From positions 369,501-433,500 of the forward strand of contig JAODTK010004532.1 in NCBI GenBank assembly GCA_026419785.1: a stretch of DNA of 64,000 bases. The letters run 5' to 3'. Positions 1-10,710 of the stretch are shown in pieces. Each line of letters begins with the position of its first letter. The first letter of the stretch is position 1. Made by a program: the position numbers and the translations under genes. Under the pieces are notes generated by a model that worked only from the letters and a program-made list of their open reading frames with translations, had not been told where the DNA came from and searched no databases. Source of the stretch: Sclerodactyla briareus (lineage: Eukaryota > Echinodermata > Holothuroidea > Dendrochirotida > Sclerodactylidae).

Positions 1-96
1 ACACCACTCGTTTCAACGTCTTGATTTTGCCCATATAACAACGAGAACTTCGACAGAAAAACAAGACAGTGGCGTGCCAGAGATTTTTCAGTAGGG
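1..96. other. short unannotated left edge
   Basis: No gene or repeat could be recognised in these bases. A G tract beginning near 92 leads into the first copy of the GC-rich dispersed repeat. Confidence 0.3.
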
Positions 97-275
97 GGGG
101 GGGGGGCATGGCCGTGCCGGGGTCAGAGGAATATGAGATATAATATGTTGACCATCTAAGCGGAGCGCCCACAGAGGTTGGCGCGGAGCGTACCTGGGTA
201 AATTTGGTCTGAGAGACCTCCCAGATGGCCGGAGCACAGCATTTCTCGGTGTATTTTGTTGACGATAGCACAACC
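97..275 (-). repeat. dispersed 'GCGCGAAGCG' element, copy 1
   Basis: This stretch starts with a G tract and carries an AGCGGAGCGCC block, then GGTTGGCGCGGAGCGTACC, then a CCCAGATGGCCGGA block. The same three blocks in the same order occur at about 4888-5060 and 12545-12706. Only the blocks are conserved and no coding capacity is visible. The strand given is arbitrary. It looks like a short non-autonomous mobile element; the family is unknown. Confidence 0.5.
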
Positions 276-399
276 AAAAAATTCTGAAATGAATGTTTTA
301 TTCTTAATTCTGGAGAAACACCTGATGGTCCATTAAGACTAGCTCCTGTATTGAACCCACTTCAACGTCAAGTTAGCACTATAAGTGACATTTTTGCAA

Positions 400-690
400 C
401 TAGTGATTCTAAATATACAATTTTTTGGTACCGTTGATGGACAAAGATGTTCCACTGCGCGTTGGATATTTGACCCTTTTCATACATACTCCGCAATTGC
501 TCGGATTAGCCATGATTCTACCAAAAGTTAATACATGAATGATGAGTAGAATGAACAATCGTTTTGGATGAATTTGAAGGTCATCTGAGATCAACTAGCC
601 GGGCTCTACCACTGCACACAACGTGTATTTACCCAGATCAAGGCTAAATTGAGTGTGTAGAGCTTTCTCAGGGGGGTACGTACAAGAACT
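400..690 (+). repeat. fragment of the ~170-bp satellite family
   Basis: The segment contains AGGTCATCTGAGATCA, a degenerate pair of hormone-response half sites, and then a GTGTAGAGCTTTCT block followed by a GTACAAGAAC-like string. The same order occurs near 1915-2015 and 38640-38690. It appears to be one diverged unit of the satellite-bearing element that is tandem at 5.6-6.5 kb. No gene was seen here. Confidence 0.35.
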
Positions 691-997
691 ATATTGCTTT
701 TGGAGTGCGTAAATATTGGTCATTTGGAAGATAAAAAAAAACAACAGATTGTGAGAATGATTTCTCGCCAACATCGGATTAGACCAGAAACTTGCCCCAA
801 AACGCCTAGCAAGCAGATATCTTTCCTACTGGGTGGACAGGATTCTGTGATGGGAACGATCCCACCAACATGCCAGTACGTTGTCTCTCAATCCCCATGG
901 TGAGTAAAAGTGATTGTGACACCTTATAGCACAATACTGTGACCTGACGTGGATAAATATTTCTCCCAAGGGGGCTGGGGCGATATTCGCGCTTTGA

Positions 998-1690
998 ATC
1001 GAAAATCGACTACAGACAGACCAATCCCTATGTGTGCGCAGCGCACCTCATGGGCGCGTAGCGCGAAGTCCTCTCGGCGTGGGTCCAGGGCCCGCCTTAG
1101 GGCCTGGAAGCTGTTGGATTCTGGATGCTCTCTGTACTGCAATCTAAGGCTTCATTTGGGAAAAACATTTTTATCGTGATTTCGATTGACAAAATCCTAG
1201 AAAAGTACTAAGACGACTCATAAAATTCTGTGCATCATAATACAATGCTGGAATTCTGGGAATATTATTGGACTTGTCATGTCATGTCATGTCGCCCATA
1301 TGATGTAGGTGGGCTTACTCATGTGTTACCATACCACAGTACAGAACAAGACCTGATGTATGTGTAGCACACATCATGAGCGCGCAGCGCGAGGTCCTTT
1401 CAACATGGGTCCAGGTCCGCCTTAGGGCGTGAATCGAGAATCGAGTAGGCCTACAGACAGACCAATCCCTATGTGCGTGCAGCGCACCTCCTAGCGCGTA
1501 TAGCGCGAAGTCCTCTCGGCTTGGGTCCAGGACCCGGCGTTTGGGCCCTGGAATCTGTAGGATTCTAGTTGCTCTTAAGTGCAATCTGAAGCTCATTCGG
1601 GAACATTTTTTTTGATTTCGGGTTGAGAAGATTCTGGAAAATTATCGAGACGATTCAAATAATTCTGTGCATCATAATACAGACTTACAG
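998..1690 (+). repeat. tandem duplication of a GC-rich ~250-bp element
   Basis: Two long copies lie at about 998-1243 and 1426-1684, with a truncated copy between them at about 1340-1425. Each long copy has ACAGACAGACCAATCCCTAT, a GCGCAGCGCACCTC block, GCGCGAAGTCCTCTCGGC, a GGGTCCAGG block, and ends in AATTCTGTGCATCATAATAC. They differ by many small indels. Open frames here are low-complexity Arg/Ala-rich shadows, so I do not call a gene. Confidence 0.6.
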
Positions 1691-2345
1691 ACCGTGATGA
1701 GTTTCAATCAGGTCTACATGGCGCGTATTGCAAAGGAACCCCGACACGTAGAAAATGCCATATCTACTGAAACGGGGGAGGAGGCTGAAACCGGATTCCC
1801 CCCCCCCCCCCTTGGATCGCCCCGCTGTTGGGCTCACTTTGGGTGAGTTGATGAAGCCGCTGTTATACTTGTTCCCCATATTGATGTGTACATGATTCAT
1901 ATTGCTTTGGTGGTCATCTGAGGTCAACAGGTCCAAAGTCTTGTGGAAACGATAAGCCTATTGGTTGGTCTGGATGAACTTTGTGTGTAGCTTTCTTATC
2001 AGGAATACAAGAACCCTAATGATTTAGTTTATTAGTTTAGTGGACTACGGTCAGGAAAGGAACATAATCCTCATAAACGATTTATAATGTAGGACCTGGG
2101 GTTTCATTTTTTTTGTTGAAAAAATGGAATAGTTTGAACAGTCGATACCTTTGACAATTTCAGCTTGTAAACTTAATAACTTGACCCCAACTTGGATGGA
2201 TGAAACTCATACTGGCATAATGTGTTTCTCCATAAATGAGTACATGATCCCCATTATTTTGGAGATCAAATCAAAAATCTTGTTTCACACGGTACGTCCC
2301 CTAATGCAGTTTTGCAGTCATCACACAGAAATCATTATGCTCCTT
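1691..2345 (+). repeat. diverged units of the ~170-bp satellite family
   Basis: Landmarks of the family are present: 'gtgtacatgattcat' and 'gagtacatgatcccc' (equivalent to GATGAGTACATGAAC in the main array), TGGTCATCTGAGGTCA, and 'gtgtagctttcttatcaggaatacaagaaccc'-like text. A C tract sits near 1800. The units are heavily diverged and no coding sequence is supported. Confidence 0.45.
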
Positions 2346-4515
2346 GGCAGAGTTGATTGAGGTGAACCATGGTCAAGGGTTTGGTATAAAGCATTGGTGG
2401 AACATGAATGATATACTCCTGTGTGGGGTGTCGTTTGAGACTGAGAAAAATGAGTCCCGCTTGAGTGCGAGAAAATTTTGCTATTTTTCACTAAATTGGT
2501 TAAAATTAAGTCGCTTAATGACAAATTTGGTCAATTGTTGGGGTTTGCCACAGAGAAAAATTGTTTTCCAAATCTCCATGTGGGCCTTGGGAGTGGATGG
2601 GGGCGAAGCGTTTCATGGGGGCCTTACATATTTTTCGGTGAAAGACCGGTTAAAATCTTACCTAACCAACCTTGAGAGTTACAACCCATTGGCAATGTTT
2701 TTCCAGGTTCGACATAAAGAAAAAGGTACAAGAGTTCTCATTTTTTCCGGGACCTTTCTTTTCAGGCGAAGATCGACGTTCTATACAGCCTGATTTTTGC
2801 AAATTTTGCAACAGCTATATGTTCGAGGGGCCCATAAAATGCTATTTAATAAGAATTGAGGGCCTACTCCCCTGGACCCCACCCCTTCCCCCTCCGACAA
2901 AATCCGAAATATCGCGGTACCCACTGCTTGCTGCCCCAGTCGCAGCCTCCAATACAGGAGGACTGGGGCTCCCCCTACCTACCCCGCTCGTCACGCTCGA
3001 GGGGGGCACGTACCCCCGTGCAAGCTCTGCGCCCCTCACCATCAGCAAATGGGTTAGAATTATGTAATTTGTTTGAATAAGGACCAGGAGGTTGCGTTTC
3101 CTATTCGCCCATATTTCATATTGGAACACGAAGCAACAAATCAAATAACAGGAGCCTACGAAGAAACGGGTATAGGCCAACACACAAATCCTCTACACGA
3201 AATTATCCCCCGGTTCGCACTCACAACAGACAAACCGAGTACGGAAAGCATGGAAAGTCGGCATCATGTACCAACAGCCTAATAGCGAAACTACCCCCAA
3301 AGTAGAAACACTCACGATGCATGCATACGCCAAACAGCGGCAGAAACAGAACGGCGAACACAGGCCTTCCATAGCACTCACGAAAGATAGAAAAAAAGTA
3401 AATAAACTGAAAGTTTTCATTGAAACGGAGCAATATTGTGGTTCACCGTGTTACAAGGTCATTCGACCACAGTCAACCCTCATATTGACCTTTGACCTAT
3501 CCCAAATATTTCAACCTGACGACTCATCCTGCTTACAACCTGAATTGACTAAAGTAGGGGCCATCGACATTTTTGAACTTGAGTGGCGAAGACTTCGAAC
3601 TTGGTGTTCACAGATTTGCTAATTTTACTTAACCTATTACACAGGGATTCATGTACCTATGAGAAAGACACATATCAGGTATCGTATGAGCCCCAACCAT
3701 CACGCAGGCCTAGTCGAGCTATCAGTGTTCACAGCAACGCGGTTACTCGTGCGGGCCGCAAAGTTCGCAAACACAAACACACACCCCCAGGTTACACACG
3801 CGCGCATCTGACCCAGACTCCACACATCACATGCCACCTGACGTCATGACTAGATCGTTCCTGACTTAGGAGGAAATTCTGCACATTGATAATGTATCAA
3901 AACAAATCCCTGAATTGTAAATAATCACCGTCCTAACACACATGTCCACTAAAGCCACGTAGTTCCGTTCATGTAAATGCTGTGAAATCGATGTAAGAGG
4001 CTTGTAAGAATTGACCGATTTGTACGAGAATTGGGCCTCGTGTTACGAACTACGCTTGTCTTTCGAGGGGAGCCTAACACAATTATATATGCGTATTTTA
4101 TATTCCAAATTTCTACAGACCTACTATGAACATTGACGTTATTTACGTTTTATATGTAGGTAAAAGAAATTGCAATCTTGAAGTGAGAAAATATCTTCTG
4201 AAAAAGTCGATATAAACAGTCAAATAAATAGAAACGATTTGTGCTGTCAGTGCGAAATTTACGGGTGTTTTAGGAACGCCATCCCCGCTTACTTATGCTT
4301 CACTATTTTACGGATAAAAAATGGTCTAATCCATCCACTCAACAGTAAAAATGTGTTTCTGTACTTTTCGTCACTTGGAGTTAGTGAGTGCCAACGGGGA
4401 ACTTTTTTTTCTTGGAAGGCAGAATCACTTTCACACTTAGTTGGGTAAGCTGTTAATTAAAGAGAAAAATATCGGTCCGGTAGCCACCACTGGCGGAATA
4501 CGACATGAAAACCGC
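2346..4515. other. no gene recognised
   Basis: This holds the longest open frame of the window, about 149 codons at 2344-2793 on the plus strand. It shows no recognisable domain, no start context and no exon neighbours. A GC-rich block at about 2860-3040, with GGGGGCACGTACCCCC, resembles the ends of other dispersed elements here. The rest is ordinary non-coding sequence as far as can be seen. Confidence 0.3.
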
Positions 4516-4519
4516 CTTG

Positions 4520-4800
4520 TTGCAATAGATATAAAATATGATACATCATCACTTCATCAAAGTGATACAATATAAACAACCAGAAGCCCAAAGGGTTAGT
4601 GATTCCTTGACAACCTATGGCCAGACACAAGCTATAAATGGAAAGTGTACCAGCTCATTATGGGCAACATTATGACCATCGGACGAATTTCCATTTTCAC
4701 AAAAAAAAGATGCTATCTTGATCAAACAATCAACGTACTCTTGATAAGAAAGCTACACACTCCATTTCAAATAATCAGACCAAACAATCTGAACTTTCCA
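4520..4800 (-). repeat. terminus of the satellite-bearing element (reverse orientation)
   Basis: It begins with CCAGAAGCCCAAAGGG followed by TTAGTGATTCCTTGAC and continues with a GACCTATG/CCAGACACAAG-like block. The reverse complement of this boundary lies at the end of the satellite array near 6632-6665 and at 38785-38820. A further copy in this orientation is at about 21215. It looks like the conserved end of one transposable element family. Confidence 0.5.
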
Positions 4801-4887
4801 ACCGTTTTTTAACATAAAACACGGATTTTCCAATTGACCTCTGTTGAAAATCTCACTGACCTCAAAATAATGGGAGCAGATTTAGTC

Positions 4888-5060
4888 ATTATACCAGGCG
4901 CGGCGGAATGTATTTTGTATTGGGGGGCTAATGTGCTTTGTATTACTATTAAAGCGTAGCGCCACCATTGGTTGGCGCGAAGCGTAACGAAATGTTGGGG
5001 GTTTTTCCAGGCCCTATAGATGGCCGGAAACGGCATGTGCCGAGTGGCCTGTGCTGTAAA
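4888..5060 (+). repeat. dispersed 'GCGCGAAGCG' element, copy 2
   Basis: It has a run of 'ggggggcta', then AAGCGTAGCGCCACCATTGG, GGTTGGCGCGAAGCGTAAC, and GATGGCCGGAAACGGCATGTG. This is the clearest copy of the family also present at 97-275 and 12545-12706. No open frame is conserved between copies. Confidence 0.55.
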
Positions 5061-5576
5061 TATCTAGGCATGAAATAACAAGGGTCTCATGGTGAAAATT
5101 GCCATGAATATCAAGAACAAATCAGAGAAAGAATGAAAAAAAAATGGAATATAAGTTTTAATACCAGTTGAATGAAAATGTCACTCCGTACAAGGTAGTC
5201 ATTTGATCCAGCCTATTTACATTTAAAACCCCCTTTCGAAGTATGCTACGTGTTGACATGTTGAGATGCGCTGGCATTTCGTGATGTAGATAGCTTTGCC
5301 CATGTGCATATATGTAAGCATATGTTAAACAACACATTTGAAAATTGCAAAATTTGAGTATTGACGACCAAAGTGATCCTTACACTGTCGTGGATGAGGT
5401 GATCCCACCGAAATTTTTATTCTTTAAATTTGGTATGCTCTTTTGCTGAAATATAGCCTACCAACTTACTGTACATCAACTACATACCATTTTCAAAATG
5501 GATACTTTTCATAACAGTTACTTAATTTCTGATTCCTTGGGCCGGGTAGTCCCAAAGAAATCTATGCAGGTCACGG

Positions 5577-5640
5577 TGGGTGTGTGTGTGTGTATGTGTG
5601 TATGTGTGTATTGTGAGATGTGTGTATGTGTGTATGTAAC
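5577..5640 (+). repeat. GT-rich microsatellite
   Basis: Interrupted (GTGTAT) and (GT) repeats stand directly before the first unit of the ~170-bp array. This may mark the expanded end of that element. Confidence 0.8.
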
Positions 5641-5644
5641 GCCT

Positions 5645-6545
5645 ACCTTGTAATCAGGCTAAGTCCAACATGCCTGGTGGGGTCAGTTCAAATTTGGTGG
5701 GTGTGCTCCCATGTGATGAGGAAGGAAACGCTATTGATTGTTGTATGAGTGGGGTGGTCAACTTTGGGCAAAAAGTGGAACTTGCTACAAAGTCTGCGTA
5801 TTTGGGCACTTTACCTGGTAATCCAGGGCAAAGTCCAACATGCCTGTGTGGGATCAAGTTCAAACTTGGTGGGGTGTTCCAATGATTAGTCATGACGCTA
5901 TTTATTGTTGTATGAGTAGGGGTGTTAAATTTTGGCAAGGCCAAAAAGTGGAAACTTGTAAAATTTGGTTATTTTGGGCACTTTTTCACCTGGCTTGTTA
6001 ATCAGGCAAGCCAACATGCCTAGTGGGAATCAAGTTCAAAAATTGGGGGTGTGCTTCTCATGGTGAGTACATGAACGCTAATTTATTGTTGTATGGATAG
6101 GGGGTTCAATTTGGGCAAAAAGGTGGAAACTTGTAAAATTCTGGTATTTTTGGGCAATTTTACCTTGTTTAATCAGGCAAGTCCAACATGCTGGTGGGAT
6201 CAAGTTCAAACTTGGGGATGATGGGTGTGCTTCCCATGGATGAGTACATGAACGCTATTATGTGTATGAGATTGGGGGTTACTTTTGGCAAAAGTGGAAA
6301 CTTGTAAAATTCTGGGTATTTGGGCACTTTTACCTTGTAATCAGGCAAAATCCAACAGGCCTTGGTGGGATCGAGTTCAAAATGGGGGGTGTGGCTTCCT
6401 ATGATGAGTACATGAAACGCTGATTTATTGTTGTAAACAGTCCCAGCGATCAATCTTACAGGCTTGTAAAATTCTGGTATTTTTGCAGACCTACTTTTAC
6501 CATGTAGGCCTAATCAGGCTATGTCCAACCTGTCTGGTGGGTAAT
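5645..6545 (+). repeat. tandem array of a ~170-bp satellite, about 5.5 units
   Basis: The marker TCAGGCAAGTCCAACATGCC, or a near variant, recurs at about 5655, 5824, 6002, 6175, 6345 and 6515. Spacing is about 168-178 bp. Each unit then has a GGTGGGATCAAGTTCAAA block, a GATGAGTACATGAACGCTAT block, a TTATTGTTGTATGA block, GGGCAAAAAGTGGAAACTTG and TGGTATTTTGGGCAC. Units differ mainly by one- to three-base indels. Open frames in the array are remnants of the repeat and not genes. Confidence 0.85.
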
Positions 6546-7055
6546 GAAACTGCTAGTACATTATGCTATTGATACCTAAGTTTAGTTTAAGCATGAAATT
6601 AAGAACTTGAACACACCCATACCGTTGTGTCCAAAGAATCACTAAGGCCTTTTGGCTTTCTGGTTACTATTCTTAAAACTCATCTGAAGAATGGAAGCAC
6701 CTGCTGAGTAAGAAAACATGTTTTGTTCCTGAATTAATTCTAAATAGTTCCAGCCTTCGTATCAGCCGTGACAAGGGCATTATTCCAGCGAAATTAAATA
6801 CAAGGGGAAATAATACTGCACCACTGTGTTTATAATGCGTAGATATATATACACGGAAGTTTACAATTGTTAAATTCATTTTAATGGCCATATGACTTAG
6901 GTCCATATTTTTTAGTAGTTTAGTAGTAAGTAATAGGCTTACGCCCTGCACATACTCAGTTAACTATAGTATATTAGACTATTAGTGGGTACATAGGCTA
7001 CAGTGATGGTGCTGGGTGAGGAATGCAGAAACAGAAAAAAGAAACAGTGAATATC
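6546..7055. other. end of satellite-bearing element, then unassigned sequence
   Basis: At about 6632-6665 the string AGAATCACTAAGGCCTTTTG followed by GCTTTCTGGTT matches, in this orientation, the end of the 38-kb array. This supports one element that contains the tandem units. Beyond that I see nothing I can name. Confidence 0.4.
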
Positions 7056-7074
7056 AGTGCTGGAGTCGACCGTC

Positions 7075-7195
7075 TCTCAAAGCGAGTCCGAGTCCGAAGT
7101 CATCAGTTACGAGTCCGAGTCATCGGTTCCCGAGTCCGAGTTCGAGTCAAGTTCGAGTAAACAGGGTCCGAGTCCGAGTCCTCGAGTCCTTATGC
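7075..7195 (+). repeat. GAGTCC hexanucleotide array
   Basis: At least nine imperfect GAGTCC/GAGTCAnnn units occur, mostly as CGAGTCCGAGT. A comparable but partly palindromic array is at 9053-9175. The coding-looking Ser/Pro frame across it is an artefact of the hexamer. Confidence 0.85.
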
Positions 7196-7774
7196 AAATT
7201 TGACATGTACTATTTTACAAATTTAGCGGCTACTGACAATATACTGACATAACGGGAACTTTGAAAGAGTACTGGGTGGTAACCCCTCATGCCGAAAATC
7301 AGAGGTCTAATGATTTTACTCTGATAGTGAGACTGTAAGGGCAATAATGACTACACTTTAGGTGCATGAGTTTTCTCGTAGGCTGGATCCCTGGAGCGTA
7401 CAGGCAAATTCCAATGCAAATATGAATTAGGAATTGAAATCCAATTGTAAATATCGATTGCCGTGCATTAACATATCATTGAAAAGCAATAGAGAATGAA
7501 ATTGCCTCTTCCCACATTCATTACTTTTTTTATGGGAGCGTTCTTCATCATTAACCCATTCTCCCTCCCCTGTGAATCACTCTTTTAATTCACATTAATT
7601 ATTAGCACTACGGTACCTCTGATTATTTGTTATATATGGCATGCCGCATGAATAAAATGCGCTGATGCATTATCGATCAAAGATATCGAAAGTTCTACAG
7701 CAAATGTCGCGGGGGCAGAAAGCAATTGCACCCAAATGAATTATAGGAGAATTCTACAACCCCAACCATCCGTT

Positions 7775-7810
7775 ATGCAAATACAGGATTCTGATTGGCT
7801 AATGCCAATC
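7775..7810. promoter_or_regulatory. octamer plus palindromic CCAAT pair
   Basis: ATGCAAAT at 7775-7782 is a perfect octamer (POU-factor) motif. Ten bases later comes GATTGGC-TAAT-GCCAATC, two CCAAT boxes facing each other in a perfect 7-bp inverted repeat. Such a pair could bind NF-Y and a POU factor. No gene start was found immediately downstream, so regulatory use is an inference. Confidence 0.3.
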
Positions 7811-7963
7811 AAGTAGCGGACTATTATTTTTTCCATAACAATCAGCTGTTCAGAGTAACACAACATCGAATACTTGCTCGATTCGCTGTGTCTTAAGTAA
7901 CGAGTACTCTTTGAACGCCGAATTTAAGGGTTCGTGAAGGCCTTTGGAAGTTTATGTTTATAC

Positions 7964-8069
7964 GCGCAGATCCGGCTCCATATAAAACACCGCTCTTCAT
8001 GAGGGCGTACTGCCCACCGGAATACAAACGAGCTAAACGCTCGTCGCTCGTTTCATTGGAGGACGCCAT
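7964..8069 (-). CDS. candidate first coding exon, unrecognised protein
   Basis: On the minus strand the start context is GTGAACATGGCGTCC. The exon then reads MASSNETSDERLARLYSGG and continues QYALMKSGVLYGAGSA. It stops being exon-like at a GTATAA donor near 7963. The open frame itself runs on to a stop at 7893, and upstream it is open to about 8180. ATGGCG starts overlapping a YY1-like motif are common in animal first exons, and the composition is that of a real N-terminus. I recognise no family. No second exon could be found at lower coordinates, so this may be a lone false exon. Confidence 0.3.
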
Positions 8070-8352
8070 GTTCACACGCGCAGAACCCTCCGTTTTGGCA
8101 CGCGGTGGTTTTGTATTTGGCGTCTCCTTGAAGTACGCACAGCACGCACTGCCATCGTTTGTGTATGGTACGCAATGCAATTTACAAAGATCGAACTAAC
8201 GCAATAAGTTACCCTAGCTGCTTAATATTTACTGTTTAGAGATCAAAGATATAAATCTAGGAATATAGATATCTCTAATCGTTTGGATAATTTTCTTGAT
8301 TGCGGGTTGTAGTATAGGAATAAACTACAGCAGGGGTCGACTGTTTCTAGTT

Positions 8353-8444
8353 CAAAACAGTCTCGACTCTGACTTTAGCCTAATAACGAACTCGTGCTGC
8401 GCCTCGTCGTTATTTAACCTAAATTCAGAGTCTCGACTGTTTAT
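8353..8444. repeat. imperfect ~37-bp inverted repeat (hairpin)
   Basis: Left arm CAGTCTCGACTCTGACTTTA and its continuation pair with the right arm, which ends in CAGAGTCTCGACTG. The loop is only about ten bases. Flanking AAAACAG and CTGTTT extend the pairing. The overall size, about 90 nt, is that of a microRNA precursor, but it is also typical of a MITE remnant. Mismatches are spread along the stem. I cannot tell which it is. Confidence 0.5.
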
Positions 8445-9052
8445 TTCACCAGTAAAAGTCTCCCAGTTGCAGTTTATCCCTAATTTACACCGCCTTGCCG
8501 GTAACTTCCGCCGTGATCTATTCAAATTGATTTACCATGTAGGCAGAAAAGTAGGATACCCACTGTCCGTTACGATACATAATATGGAAGCACATTGTAG
8601 AACGTATCCTAACCTACATTGGCACAAGTTGAGGTGATTAGTTAGTGTTCGTGTTATGTATCATTATAAACATGATATGCCGTACGTTCGGTCGGTTAGC
8701 GGTATCACTCATTTGTTCATTCAAAAAAAATTAATGGATATATTTTGTCCATGCTGATTTATAATGCAAACAGTTATTTTGTTCTAACTAGCAAGCTTTT
8801 CGCCACAAGGTATAGTTTTCGTTAGCATGTTCTGTATCTGTGACTGACATGTTATTGTCATAATTGATTTAAGTGACCATAAAACATGGCAGGAGTATGA
8901 GAGGATTAATTCCTCCTATTTAGACATCGGGCAGTCGCGAACTTACGGGGGAACACAGTTTGGGATTACGTTTTGATTAGAGCGTCGTGAGTATTATTTT
9001 GATTGTCTGAATTGTACGATTCGTAAAATCAAGTTAGTATTCGTAAAAATAG

Positions 9053-9178
9053 AGGACTCGGACCAGGGGACTTTGGGTCGAGGTCCGAGTCATTGAACTT
9101 CGAGTCCGAGCCCCTTAGAAAAAGGAAGGACTCGAGACCGGTCATCGAGACCGAGACCGGACTCGAGTCCTTCAGAAC
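9053..9178. repeat. GAGTCC / GACTCG hexamer array with palindromic parts
   Basis: Units of GGACTCGGAC, GAGTCCGAG and GAGACCGAGACC alternate in orientation, so parts of the array can fold on themselves. It matches the array at 7075-7195 in unit sequence but not in orientation. Confidence 0.7.
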
Positions 9179-9419
9179 TGGTGAATATGTCAAAACCGAG
9201 CGACGCGCAGTACAGGCCACTTCTGCTCCGAAGTTACATTACGGCCATTACGGACCGCAAAGATGCACAACTGGAAGAGACTCATGTGCTATAATATACC
9301 TCCAAGAGGGTTAATCTGATAATTGTCACTATACGAGTATTCCAGAAATGTTGAAATATAATGTAAGCATCGCAATAGCAATAAAAAACATACATCGAAT
9401 GTTTTCTGAACACCTGAAT

Positions 9420-9515
9420 ATTGGGGGGCTAATCAAGCGTTTGCCCCCTCATTTTTCTCAAGGGGGGGGGATGAGCCCCCCCCCCCGGCCCCAAGCCCCC
9501 CGGTTCCGCAGCCAT
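9420..9515. repeat. G/C-tract element
   Basis: GGGGGGCTAATC, a run of G, then a run of C and CCCCCCGGTTCCGCAGCC form an imperfect inverted repeat rich in homopolymers. The 'ggggggcta' block recurs in the dispersed element at 4918-4935. It is probably the edge of a short non-autonomous element. Confidence 0.35.
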
Positions 9516-10710
9516 GCATTATAACGAACCACACATTACCGATATGAGCTTAATTCCATCTAGGTGGGGTCAACTTATAGTGTTTAAAGCTGAAATTGGC
9601 CAGAATATCACTCTTCTATCAGGGTACCGTTGTTCTGAAAGTAACCAAAACACAAATTCCATGCAATCAGATATACCACACTCCTCACGTTTACAAGGAT
9701 TTTTCTGCCCGTGGCATGAAGTGCCTCGAACACCTGACCAATAGGGTCATGGTTCATATGTGGACAGACATACCATGGGCCTCAGTTAGAGGAAAAAAGG
9801 AAAAAGAAAGTAAGGAAGAGAGAAATATATAAATGAAAGAAAACACAATAAAAAATATAAAAAATACCAAACATTCAATAATGACCCGGTCTACACTAGA
9901 ACAATAGGTTCCGTACTCTCCATCCACAAAAAAAGTTACACCCAACTTGACCTGACCACATTTCTGGACTTAGGACTTATCGTGTTACAAGGCGTCCAGA
10001 CTTTGACCTCGTTGGTGACTCAAACGACCTCTGACCTGACACCCCAACAGTCGGGGTTCATGGACTCATCATGGGAAACACACATACAAGCTTCATCCAT
10101 CCCGGTTGGGTTTTGAGTTATCGGTTCACAAGCAAGGATCACATTACCACCACATACAAATACATACACACACACACTGTCATGGACTGCATATTCCTAT
10201 GACCTCGTCAAGGACATGAAAAATCGGTTTGTACGAGGAAAGGATTTTCTAAAAATAGGGCACCGTCCATGTTTGGACCAACTATTGACTTTTCACCAAA
10301 ATTCCTATGTTTTTGACCAAATTCACCCCGACCCTAACCGAAAACAATTCTAGGGTTCTGTATCCTCAATAAAAACTTATACACCAACCTTCAGCTTGAT
10401 CTGACGAACCATTCTGGATATGGGACTCTGGTGCCTTCGATATGGCCCCCCCAAACAATAGGTCCATATACTAATCATGGGGAAAAACATATCAAAGATG
10501 AGCTAATCAGGGGGGTCGAGTTATTGTGTTTGCAAGCAGGCATCCAAACACACGCACACACTGTCACGACTGCATATATTCCTCTGACCTTATTTGAATC
10601 CTGTAATCCAGAGTACCACATGTCATTTAAGGGATTCACACTAGCCAACACGGCTGAAAATGCTTATTTGCACATTACACAACTCGATAAAATACCGAAA
10701 GGTTGAATTC
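9516..10710 (-). repeat. reverse-orientation copies of the ~170-bp satellite family
   Basis: Reverse-complement landmarks recur three times. TCATGGGAAACACAC or a variant is near 10070 and 10476. CTGGACTTAGGACTTATCG is near 9963, and TGACCTCTGACCTGACACC near 10025. TTCATCCATCCCGG is at about 10092. CA-rich microsatellites lie at about 10160-10178 and 10550. The units are more diverged than at 5.6 kb. No coding sequence is supported. Confidence 0.55.

Noticed and set aside
2344..2793. Longest plus-strand open frame (149 codons)
   Set aside because: No domain, no start context, no neighbouring exons, and composition like the surrounding non-coding DNA.
5645..6545. CRISPR-like regular repeats
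   Set aside because: Units are ~170 bp with no short repeat/unique spacer pattern, in a eukaryotic genome. It is a satellite array.
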